Source: an uncultured Dorea sp. (GTDB taxonomy: Bacteria; Bacillota; Clostridia; Lachnospirales; Lachnospiraceae). Taken from it: DNA of 12,521 nt. Of this stretch, positions 1-6,475 are shown piece after piece. Within the stretch, counting starts at the first letter, position 1, and every line of letters starts with the position of its first letter. The position numbers and the translations under genes are program-made. The DNA lies in assembly GCA_934307335.1 (NCBI GenBank), contig CAKRCL010000050.1, positions 1 through 12,521 of the forward strand, in the 5' to 3' direction. The notes beneath the pieces were generated by a model. That model saw only the letters and a list, made by a program, of their open reading frames with translations, was not told where the DNA came from and made no database searches.

Positions 1-226
1 TGTTTCAGAGAGATAAATCAACCATTTCCAGACATATAAAAAATATATTTACAGAAGGTGAATTACAGCGGGATTCAATTGTTGCAAAATTTGCAACAAC
101 TGCGACTGATGGGCAATCGGGGGTTTAAAAGAATACATGAGGAAAGGTTTTGCTTTAGATGACGATTGTTTGAAAAATCTGGGTGGCGGTGAATATTTCA
201 AGGAGGAAGAAAATGAATTATTATAA
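1..226 (+). pseudogene. RhuM-family protein remnant, 5' end outside window, internal deletion and frameshift
   Basis: Two pieces of one protein family lie in different frames. The first, from base 3 to the stop at 126-128, reads FQRDKSTISRHIKNIFTEGE and then a KFATTATDGQ stretch. This is the helix-turn-helix-like N-terminal part typical of RhuM ('virulence protein', COG3943) proteins. The second, from about 125 to the stop at 224-226, reads LKEYMRKGFALDDDCLKNLG followed by GGEYFKEEE, the segment that follows the central YYNLDVIISVGYR-type core in intact relatives. That core, roughly 35 residues, is missing, so a deletion near 115-125 joined the two parts out of frame. The family is often found in defence or mobile islands; its biochemical role is not settled. 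The family match is from memory of conserved motifs, not a search. Confidence 0.78.
200..208 (+). promoter_or_regulatory. Ribosome binding site of the NRPS gene, deciding its start
   Basis: AAGGAGGAA ends four bases before the ATG at 213. This favours 213 over an in-frame GTG at 183, which has no comparable site. The same bases encode the Lys-Glu-Glu following Tyr-Phe in the RhuM remnant, so the signal seems to have been recruited from old coding sequence. No convincing -35/-10 pair is visible between 1 and 200, so the promoter may lie further left. Confidence 0.75.
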
Positions 227-3200
227 TTTAACAACACCGCAGAAGAACATATGGAATCTTCAGAAATATTATGGAGATACCGCAATAGGAAACCAGTGCG
301 GAGCTATTTTTTATAATGAAAAGCGAGATAGTGATTTGTTGAGAATGGCGGTACATATTTTTATTAAGCATCAGAGCGGGATGCGTCTGCGATTTGTAGA
401 AAAGGAAGATGTGTTACAATACATTTCAAATGAGGTGGAAGACATTCCAATAATGACTTTTGCTACAATGGATGAATTTGATTACTTTACAGAAGGATTT
501 GCAAAAAAATCGATTGGTCTTAATGATGTAGCGATGTATCGTTTTGTGATTTTTCAGGTGGAAAATAAAAGTGGAATTCTGGTGGTTTTGAGCCATCTCA
601 TATCGGATGCATGGACATTTGGACTGATGGCTAACCAGGTGGATGAGGCATATCACACTCTTGCAGAGAAAACAGATTATGATAATATATGGCTGGCTGA
701 TTATACTGAATATGTGCAGAAAGAAAAAGAATACTTTGTTTCAGAAAAATATAAAAAGGATAAATTCTATTGGGAAAATAAATATATATCCCAGCCTGAA
801 AAAAGTATTATAAAAATGATATCAGCAAAAGCGGAGGGGATTGAAGCAAAGAGATATACAAAATGTCTGTCTGTTGAATTGGAAGATAAGATTAATAAAT
901 TTTGTAGTAATCATCAGGTGACACCGGCGGTTTTATTTGAAATGGCTGTTATTATATATTTGGCAAAAATAAATGCCGAAAATACTACAATAACAATTGG
1001 TATACCTGTATTAAACCGAAGCAATGCAAAAGAAAAGAAGATTGCCGGAATGTTCGTGTCTACAATGCCTCTTACAGTAGGTGTAAAAGCAGATATGGAA
1101 ATACTTGAGCTTGCACATCAGATTAGAAAGGGACATATGGAGATATTCAGACATCAGAAATATCCGTATTCAGATATCTTGAAATACTTAAGGGAAAAGC
1201 AGAATTTTTTTGGAAACCTTTATGATGTGATGATTAGCTATCAGAATGCTAAAACTGATACTAATGCTGAAACAAAATGGTATTCCAATGGATATAGTGA
1301 AGTGCCATTTACTATGCATATTGATAATCGTGATGAAAAAAGTACACATACAATAAATGTTGATTATCAAACAGCGGCATTTAAGGATGATAGAGAAATA
1401 AAATATGTAATCAGTCGCATAGAGCATATCTTAACACAGATTGTGGATGAGACATCAAAAAATCTTAAAGAGATTGGCACTGTTCCACAGACTGAGATGA
1501 AAAAGATAATAGAAGAATTTAATGATACATATGTAGAGTATCCAAGGGAAAAGTGTGTCCATGAATTGTTTACAGAACAGGCGAAAAAGATGCCAGATGA
1601 GATAGCACTTGTGTTTGAAGACGAGAAATTTACATATAAGCAGCTTGATGAAATGTCTAATTCGCTTGCACATTATTTGAGAGAAAAGGGTGTAAAAAGG
1701 AATGAAGTAGTTCCAATAATTGCAAGAAGAAGCTGGCATGTGATCGTGGCAATGCTGGGCATTATGAAAGCTGGTGGGGCATATATGCCAGTTTCACCAG
1801 AATTTCCATTAGAGCGTATTAAATATATGTTTGAAATTGCTGAGGTGAGAGTAGCACTTACATATGGTTATAGCATAGCTGTAGATAATACATATTTTAA
1901 AGATGAAAAGATAGAAATGATTTCACTTGGGGATATAGATTATTCTGTAAATATACTTGGACTACAGAATCAAAATCGACCAGAAGATTTGTGCTATATA
2001 ATTTTTACATCTGGTTCAACAGGCCAACCGAAGGGTGTTTCTATTGAGCATAGTAATGTTATAAATTATTGTCACAATAACAGGTATAATATATGCAGTA
2101 AAGCGGTTTCAAGAGATAAAATGAAAATTGTTTCTGTAACAAATATAGTGTTCGATATTTTTGTTACAGAAAGTTTGCTGCCATTATTGAATGGTATGAT
2201 TATTTATTTGGCTGATGAAGACGAAGTAATTTCACAAAATAAATTATCAAAACTTATTATGAAAAATAAAATTGATGTAATACAAACTACACCGACAAAA
2301 ATGAAAAGTTATATGCTTGATAAAAATCTTGACTATCTTTCAATTTTGAAAGTAATTGTTTTGGGGGGAGAAGCATTCTCAGAGGAATTATATAAAGAGA
2401 TAGCAAATTATTCAAAAGCAAAAGTAGTTAATATATATGGACCAGCAGAAACTACAGTGTGGTCAACTATTACAACCATATGTAACGATGATATCACCAT
2501 CGGCTCTCCAATAGCAAACACCCAAATCTACATTCTTGACAAAAACAATGAGTTGTTTCCTATAGGTGTACCGGGAGAACTTTGTATTGCAGGAGAAGGT
2601 GTCGGTAAGGGATATCTTTACCGCCCTAACCTCACAGCAGAAAAATTTGTGCCTAATCCATTTGCTACAGCAGAAAATCGTCATGGAAAAATTATGTATC
2701 ATACAGGTGATTTAGCTTGCTGGAGAGCAGACGGTGAGATTGAATATCTTGGCAGAATTGATACACAGGTTAAAATCAGAGGCTTACGTATTGAACTTGG
2801 TGAAATTGAAAATGTAATGAGCGGTTTTGATGGGATTCAACTTACGGCAGTAGTAGACAAGAGGGATGAGAATAACCGTCAGTATCTGGTAGGATATTAC
2901 ACCTCTGAGAAAGAGATTAATGAAAAGAAATTGAGGACACATTTATCGTCAAAGCTTCCAAAATACATGGTACCTAATTATTTTATGAGGCTTGAGGCTA
3001 TGCCTATGACAGCAAGTGGTAAGACGGATAGAAAGAATCTTCCTGTACCTGACTTTACAATGATAGAAAGAGAGTATGTGGCACCTGAGACAGAAATGAA
3101 AACTAATTTATGCAAGTTGTTAGGAGAGATTTTGCATATAGAAAAGGTTGGTGTGGAAGATGATTTTTTTGAAAATGGCGGAGACAGTTTGGCAGCACTT

Positions 3201-4532
3201 GAGTATGTTGCAAAGGCACATGGAATAGGTGTTGAAATGTCGTTACAGAATGTATTTGATTATCCAACGGTTAGAAGTTTATGCGATTTCTTACAAGGAG
3301 AAAAGAAGGAAAAAGTACAATACAAAGATTCCGATTTTGATAAATATAAGGAAATATTTGACAGAAATATGCTCACTGAAAATGAGACGTTTGAAAAGAA
3401 ATCACTTGGGAATGTACTTCTTACCGGTGCTACAGGATTTCTTGGAGCACATGTGCTTGATGAATTGATGAGAAAAGAAACCGGAAAAATATATTGCCTT
3501 GTTAGAAGCAGTAAGGAAGATGACAGACGTGGAAAGTTAAATGAAATTCTCAGATATTATTTCGGAGACAGGTATGAATCTGAAATTAATAAGAGGATTA
3601 TTCCTGTTGTTGGGGATATTGAAAAAGAAGGACTGACAGATGTTATGCTTACAGATATTCAGACGGTAATACATACGGCAGCCAGCGTAAAACATTACGG
3701 TTCATATAGTTATTTCTATAGAGTAAATACAGAGGGAACAGCACATATTGTAGAGTATGCAAAAAAGACAGGTGCAAAGCTTATTCATATATCAACATTG
3801 AGTGTCAGTGGCAACAGTATGGCAGATGATTTTAGTGTATATCGTTCTGAGGATGAAAAATTTTTCTATGAAACATCATTTTATATCGGACAGCCTCTGG
3901 ATAATGTATACATCCACAGTAAATTTGAAGCAGAGCGAGTGGTGTATGATGCGATGTTGGAAGGATTAGATGCAAAAGTAATCAGAGTAGGTAATCTTAC
4001 AAATCGTGCAATTGATTATAAGTTCCAGCCAAACTATACATCAAATGCTTTTCTTACAAGAGTAAAAGCAATATTGGAGTTTGGTTTATTTCCGGATTAT
4101 CTTATGAATCTGTATGCAGAATTTTCTCCAATTGACAAGACCGCAGAAGGAATTGTAAAGATTGCCCAGTATGCAGATAAGCAGTGTGTATTTCACCTGA
4201 ATAGCGACAAAGTTATATATTTCAACCGTTTCCTGGAGATAGTGCGTAAGCTTGGAATACCTATGAAGGTTGTAAGTGGCGAAGAATTTAATAAGGCGTT
4301 ACAGGGCACAATTAAGCAGAGAAACACAGAACACATATTTGAAGCATTTCAGAATGATATGGATGAGCAGGGAAGACTTGTATATGATAGCAATATCCGT
4401 ATCGAAAATGATTTTACACTTTGCTTTTTAAAGAAGGTAGGATTTGAATGGGATAAAACAGATATGGAATACATTAATGGCTATATAGATTATTTTCGCA
4501 AAATAGGATATCTGGATAAAATCTGCAAATAG
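213..4532 (+). CDS. Single-module NRPS, condensation-adenylation-carrier-reductase (C-A-T-R)
   Basis: A 1439-residue cytosolic assembly-line enzyme. The condensation domain (about 1-430) has SHLISDA at 127-133, with the catalytic second His128 and Asp132 kept. The adenylation domain (about 445-945) shows TSGSTGQPKG 599-608, FDIFVTE 647-653, NIYGPAETT 740-748, a YHTGD motif, and Lys937 in ASGKTDRKN. Aligned by eye to GrsA, the specificity residues read D I T Q V G I V W K, close to the glycine code DILQLGLIWK. The carrier domain has GGDSL with the pantetheine Ser992. The reductase domain (about 1065-1439) has the NADPH loop TGATGFLG 1071-1078, Thr1195, and Tyr1233-x3-Lys1237. It should load probably glycine, acylate or peptidylate it, and release it as an aldehyde or alcohol. 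The leading C domain needs a donor not seen here: an acyl-CoA/ACP or another NRPS. The gene is very AT-rich and follows gene debris, suggesting transfer. Product type is inferred. Confidence 0.93.
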   Translation: MNYYNLTTPQKNIWNLQKYYGDTAIGNQCGAIFYNEKRDSDLLRMAVHIFIKHQSGMRLRFVEKEDVLQYISNEVEDIPIMTFATMDEFDYFTEGFAKKSIGLNDVAMYRFVIFQVENKSGILVVLSHLISDAWTFGLMANQVDEAYHTLAEKTDYDNIWLADYTEYVQKEKEYFVSEKYKKDKFYWENKYISQPEKSIIKMISAKAEGIEAKRYTKCLSVELEDKINKFCSNHQVTPAVLFEMAVIIYLAKINAENTTITIGIPVLNRSNAKEKKIAGMFVSTMPLTVGVKADMEILELAHQIRKGHMEIFRHQKYPYSDILKYLREKQNFFGNLYDVMISYQNAKTDTNAETKWYSNGYSEVPFTMHIDNRDEKSTHTINVDYQTAAFKDDREIKYVISRIEHILTQIVDETSKNLKEIGTVPQTEMKKIIEEFNDTYVEYPREKCVHELFTEQAKKMPDEIALVFEDEKFTYKQLDEMSNSLAHYLREKGVKRNEVVPIIARRSWHVIVAMLGIMKAGGAYMPVSPEFPLERIKYMFEIAEVRVALTYGYSIAVDNTYFKDEKIEMISLGDIDYSVNILGLQNQNRPEDLCYIIFTSGSTGQPKGVSIEHSNVINYCHNNRYNICSKAVSRDKMKIVSVTNIVFDIFVTESLLPLLNGMIIYLADEDEVISQNKLSKLIMKNKIDVIQTTPTKMKSYMLDKNLDYLSILKVIVLGGEAFSEELYKEIANYSKAKVVNIYGPAETTVWSTITTICNDDITIGSPIANTQIYILDKNNELFPIGVPGELCIAGEGVGKGYLYRPNLTAEKFVPNPFATAENRHGKIMYHTGDLACWRADGEIEYLGRIDTQVKIRGLRIELGEIENVMSGFDGIQLTAVVDKRDENNRQYLVGYYTSEKEINEKKLRTHLSSKLPKYMVPNYFMRLEAMPMTASGKTDRKNLPVPDFTMIEREYVAPETEMKTNLCKLLGEILHIEKVGVEDDFFENGGDSLAALEYVAKAHGIGVEMSLQNVFDYPTVRSLCDFLQGEKKEKVQYKDSDFDKYKEIFDRNMLTENETFEKKSLGNVLLTGATGFLGAHVLDELMRKETGKIYCLVRSSKEDDRRGKLNEILRYYFGDRYESEINKRIIPVVGDIEKEGLTDVMLTDIQTVIHTAASVKHYGSYSYFYRVNTEGTAHIVEYAKKTGAKLIHISTLSVSGNSMADDFSVYRSEDEKFFYETSFYIGQPLDNVYIHSKFEAERVVYDAMLEGLDAKVIRVGNLTNRAIDYKFQPNYTSNAFLTRVKAILEFGLFPDYLMNLYAEFSPIDKTAEGIVKIAQYADKQCVFHLNSDKVIYFNRFLEIVRKLGIPMKVVSGEEFNKALQGTIKQRNTEHIFEAFQNDMDEQGRLVYDSNIRIENDFTLCFLKKVGFEWDKTDMEYINGYIDYFRKIGYLDKICK

Positions 4533-4750
4533 GAAAATTGATAGAAAAAATAATACTTACATTGGTTAATTTTACAATACCTGAAAAAGATATGATTACA
4601 GAAAAATCGGGCCTTGTTTATTGGTATTGAACTTATTGGAATACAAAGTATTAAAAGGTATGTACAAAGTATTAAAAGGTAGCAGTGGAATGTTCGAACA
4701 AAATATAGTATGATAATAGATAGAGTAAAATACAAAGGAGAAGAGTCATC
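4533..4750. other. Intergenic region between NRPS and mscL
   Basis: This 218-base AT-rich spacer has no convincing gene and no T-tract terminator after the NRPS. It holds the direct repeat at 4642-4681 and the palindrome TGTTCGAACA at 4691-4700. A weak promoter candidate is TTGAAC (4627-4632) with TATTAA (4649-4654) at 16-base spacing; its -10 would fall inside the first repeat copy. Stronger -10-like strings around 4704-4717 have no matching -35. The mscL ribosome binding site AAGGAG lies near 4735. Confidence 0.5.
4642..4681 (+). repeat. Exact 19-bp direct repeat, 21-bp period, upstream of mscL
   Basis: TACAAAGTATTAAAAGGTA occurs at 4642-4660 and again at 4663-4681, separated by two bases. 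The 21-bp period puts both copies on the same face of the helix, which is typical of paired operator half-sites such as those of LytTR-type regulators. The copy itself is not a clear match to a consensus I can name. A recent slippage duplication is the simple alternative. Confidence 0.8.
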
Positions 4751-5152
4751 ATGAAAAAATTTGTGGAAGAATTCAAAGCATTTGCCTTGCGTGGAAATGT
4801 AATGGACATGGCAGTCGGTGTGATTATCGGAGGCGCATTCTCCGGAATTGTAACATCTCTGACGGATAACTTTATTAATCCAATCTTAAATCTTTTGACA
4901 GGCGGCGCAACTTACACTATGACAGACGTTGCAGGATTTGCATCTAGTTTTGTATCAGCAGTTGTAAATTTCCTTATCATGGCACTTATTTTGTTCTGTC
5001 TGATGAAAGGGATTAACAAATTACTTTCTTTCAATAAGAAGGAAGAAGCCCCGGCAGAGCCGACAACAAAGACATGTCCATACTGCCAGAGTGAAATCAG
5101 TATCAAGGCAACCCGCTGTCCACACTGTACTTCTGTATTGGAAGGAAAATAA
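4751..5152 (+). CDS. mscL: Large-conductance mechanosensitive channel with C-terminal zinc ribbon
   Basis: A 133-residue inner-membrane channel that opens under membrane tension and releases solutes during hypo-osmotic shock. The N-terminal amphipathic helix, MKKFVEEFKAFALRGNVMD, and the first transmembrane segment AVGVIIGGAFSGIV (about 21-34) are characteristic. A second membrane helix spans about 66-87. Usual MscL proteins end soon after that with a charged helix; here the tail (about 100-133) carries Cys109-Pro-Tyr-Cys112 and Cys123-Pro-His-Cys126. This zinc-ribbon pair is known from clostridial relatives. Start: ATG after AAAGGAG with a normal spacing. It appears monocistronic, with the odd repeat and palindrome upstream as possible control sites. 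No obvious terminator follows. Confidence 0.96.
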   Translation: MKKFVEEFKAFALRGNVMDMAVGVIIGGAFSGIVTSLTDNFINPILNLLTGGATYTMTDVAGFASSFVSAVVNFLIMALILFCLMKGINKLLSFNKKEEAPAEPTTKTCPYCQSEISIKATRCPHCTSVLEGK

Positions 5153-5347
5153 AAGCGGCATATACCGCCGAGGTAGTTGTGAGCCGGGTAGAATCACAGC
5201 TTAACCAATATCTGGCAGAATACGAAGCCCTTGGAGAAAAAGAACGAGAAAAAAAGTTGCAGAAGTAAAAGAAAATTCCTGGCAGTAGGAGCAGATGCAG
5301 TGATTCTCGATATGAGAGGACTGTTGGAGTATTTCCAGTATTTCTAA
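5146..5347 (+). pseudogene. Possible decayed small gene read across three frames
   Basis: No intact gene follows mscL, but protein-like sequence moves through successive frames. Frame 1 (about 5155-5257) gives an Ala/Glu-rich helical stretch including SRVESQLNQYLAEYEALGEK and ends at a TAA near 5266. Frame 3 (from about 5259) gives AEVKENSW, with a stop at 5283-5285. Frame 2 (5279-5347) gives LAVGADAVILDMRGLLEYFQ and stops at 5345-5347. Read in order they look like one protein of about 60 residues broken by two frameshifts, with the start lost beside mscL. I do not recognise the family. Chance open reading in all three is the alternative. Confidence 0.35.
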
Positions 5348-5371
5348 TTTTTAAAACACTATTGAAAGTGC

Positions 5372-5401
5372 TTGACTGAGCAGGAGACGGAGTGGTATAC
5401 T
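5372..5401 (+). promoter_or_regulatory. Sigma-70-type promoter for the 117-residue gene
   Basis: TTGACT (5372-5377) and TATACT (5396-5401) are separated by 18 bases, each one base from consensus. Transcription would begin near 5408 and leave a leader of about 28 bases. It is the best promoter in the window. Confidence 0.7.
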
Positions 5402-5435
5402 GCCCTTAAATCAAAGAAATTATGGAGAGAATGAA

Positions 5436-5789
5436 ATGTCTAAAGACGTATTAGTTGTGGATTATGAAGGTAATATGTGTGTAATCCCGTTTAATAGTAA
5501 GACGGTTTTTGAAACAGTAGCTTTTGATTTCGTTTGCAAGACACAGGAATGTAAGCCTCAATATTCCAGTGAATCAGGCTGGGTTATATGGGCAATTGCA
5601 GTAAAATATGATGATCAATTAGTATTAATTCAAAATCATACATATGATGATGGAGTAAAAATAATTGTTGATAAATTAGTGGATGCATACAACAATAATG
5701 TAGCAGCTGTTTTTTCAGAGGAAGATAATGTTACCGTATCTTTTGGAGAAGAGGCATTACGCGCATATAACGTAGCAACTGAATCTTAG
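5436..5789 (+). CDS. Hypothetical 117-residue cytosolic protein in its own transcription unit
   Basis: I do not recognise this family. The protein is acidic, without signal peptide or membrane segment. It starts MSKDVLVVDYEGNMCVIPFN, suggesting beta strands at the N-terminus. A central hydrophobic strand region contains GWVIWAIAVKYDDQLVLIQN (about 48-67), and the C-terminal half is helix-prone (VKIIVDKLVDAYNNN). Cysteines are at 15, 34 and 39, with no metal-site spacing. The ATG at 5436 follows GGAGAG; another ATG at 5431 is in a different frame. It has its own promoter (5372-5401) and terminator (5851-5879), so it is a stand-alone unit, AT-rich and placed among gene debris. That layout fits a mobile orphan or an immunity-type gene, but nothing in the sequence proves a role. 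Confidence 0.7.
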   Translation: MSKDVLVVDYEGNMCVIPFNSKTVFETVAFDFVCKTQECKPQYSSESGWVIWAIAVKYDDQLVLIQNHTYDDGVKIIVDKLVDAYNNNVAAVFSEEDNVTVSFGEEALRAYNVATES

Positions 5790-5850
5790 GATACTTCAAT
5801 GTAATCAATATATTTTATAAAACACCAATTGAATAAAATGCATTTTATAA

Positions 5851-5879
5851 GTAGAGTTTTCAAACTCTACTTTTTTTTT
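5851..5879 (+). terminator. Rho-independent terminator after the 117-residue gene
   Basis: GTAGAGTTT (5851-5859) pairs perfectly with AAACTCTAC (5862-5870), followed by nine Ts. Allowing for a real loop, about seven base pairs form. It separates the orphan gene from the large operon that follows. Confidence 0.9.
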
Positions 5880-6001
5880 CGTAAAAATGCACGTTAAAAA
5901 TACGGTCTATAAGCGAAAATATAATTAAAAAGAAGAAAAGACAAGCGAAAAAGAACAAGAAATTACCCGGCATGCAGATAAGTGAGAAAGGCGGTGAAAA
6001 C
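5880..6001 (+). promoter_or_regulatory. Leader of the FHA-SEDS-PBP operon with candidate -10 box
   Basis: A perfect TATAAT lies at 5920-5925, but no good -35 is found at 16-18 bases; TTAAAA at 5894-5899 is 20 bases away. The operon promoter may therefore need an activator or another sigma factor. The following stretch is purine- and lysine-codon-rich and stays open in the frame of the next gene, without a start codon before 5972. Confidence 0.3.
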
Positions 6002-6475
6002 ATGAAACTGTTATCCATCTGGAATATAGAACTTCTGACCATTGGATTACTTGCAGTATTTGTGGTACTTATGGAGATTCAATCCCTTTTCTGGAAAGAA
6101 GCAGGATCTGATACAGAGGTGAAAATCTGGAGGCTGAAGGCTCGCAGCGTGCAGGCTGCAGAAGGAGTCGCGGGTGCATTGATGAAGTATAAACAGCTGA
6201 CTTCGGAAGTACTACTAGGGAAAGAACAGTATTACGTTGGCAATCGCATTTACGATGACATATATATCAAAAGCGATTCAAAAGCCAGAGTCCGCGCGTA
6301 TCTCAATGTGCATGAAGACAGAATTCTTATGACAGTCTTAAAAGGAAAGGTTTTTGTCAATGAAAAAGAGTATGTGGAAAACTGTAAAAAACGTATTACA
6401 CTGGGTGAGTTTTCAAACGTCAGGTTTGCAGACACTGACATGGTATTTCAGAAATTGAAGAAAGAGAGATGGTAA
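6002..6475 (+). CDS. Membrane-anchored protein with degenerate FHA-like domain
   Basis: A 157-residue protein. Residues 9-30 form one membrane helix (NIELLTIGLLAVFVVLMEIQ), so the rest is probably cytoplasmic. Residues about 70-152 follow the FHA pattern: YYVGNRIYDDIYI (77-89) matches the 'vGR..nDI.i' start, KVFVN (116-120) the conserved Asn strand, and TLGEF (133-137) the 'L.dGD' turn. The phosphothreonine-contact motif SRxHA is replaced by ARVRA (95-99), so classical phosphopeptide binding is doubtful. Start at 6002 is chosen for AAAGGCGGTG just before it; an in-frame ATG at 5972 has no such site. It overlaps the SEDS gene by seven bases. FHA proteins beside RodA/PbpA are known from actinobacterial kinase loci, so a role in recruiting or controlling the synthase pair is likely. 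The fold is inferred by eye. Confidence 0.62.
   Translation: MKLLSIWNIELLTIGLLAVFVVLMEIQSLFWKEAGSDTEVKIWRLKARSVQAAEGVAGALMKYKQLTSEVLLGKEQYYVGNRIYDDIYIKSDSKARVRAYLNVHEDRILMTVLKGKVFVNEKEYVENCKKRITLGEFSNVRFADTDMVFQKLKKERW

Noticed and set aside
79..99. Perfect inverted repeat TTGTTGCAAA-A-TTTGCAACAA
   Set aside because: It lies inside the RhuM coding remnant, where these residues (IVAKFATT) are typical of the family, and it has no T-tract. It is probably a by-product of codons, not a terminator or operator.
183..212. GTG start for the NRPS ten codons upstream
   Set aside because: It has no ribosome binding site, and the extra residues are just the AAGGAGGAAG signal and RhuM debris read through. 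The ATG at 213 opens with a normal condensation-domain N-terminus.
4490..4735. 81-residue minus-strand open frame after the NRPS
   Set aside because: Its Phe/Ile/Tyr/Cys-rich composition is what AT-rich intergenic DNA gives by chance; there is no start signal.
5155..5168. GCGG/CCGC hairpin just after mscL as terminator
   Set aside because: There are only four base pairs, with no T-tract.
5372..5401. MerR-type operator in the promoter spacer
   Set aside because: The 18-base spacer and flanking ACT...AGT looked suggestive, but the inner dyad does not pair and the spacer is shorter than the usual 19-20 bases.
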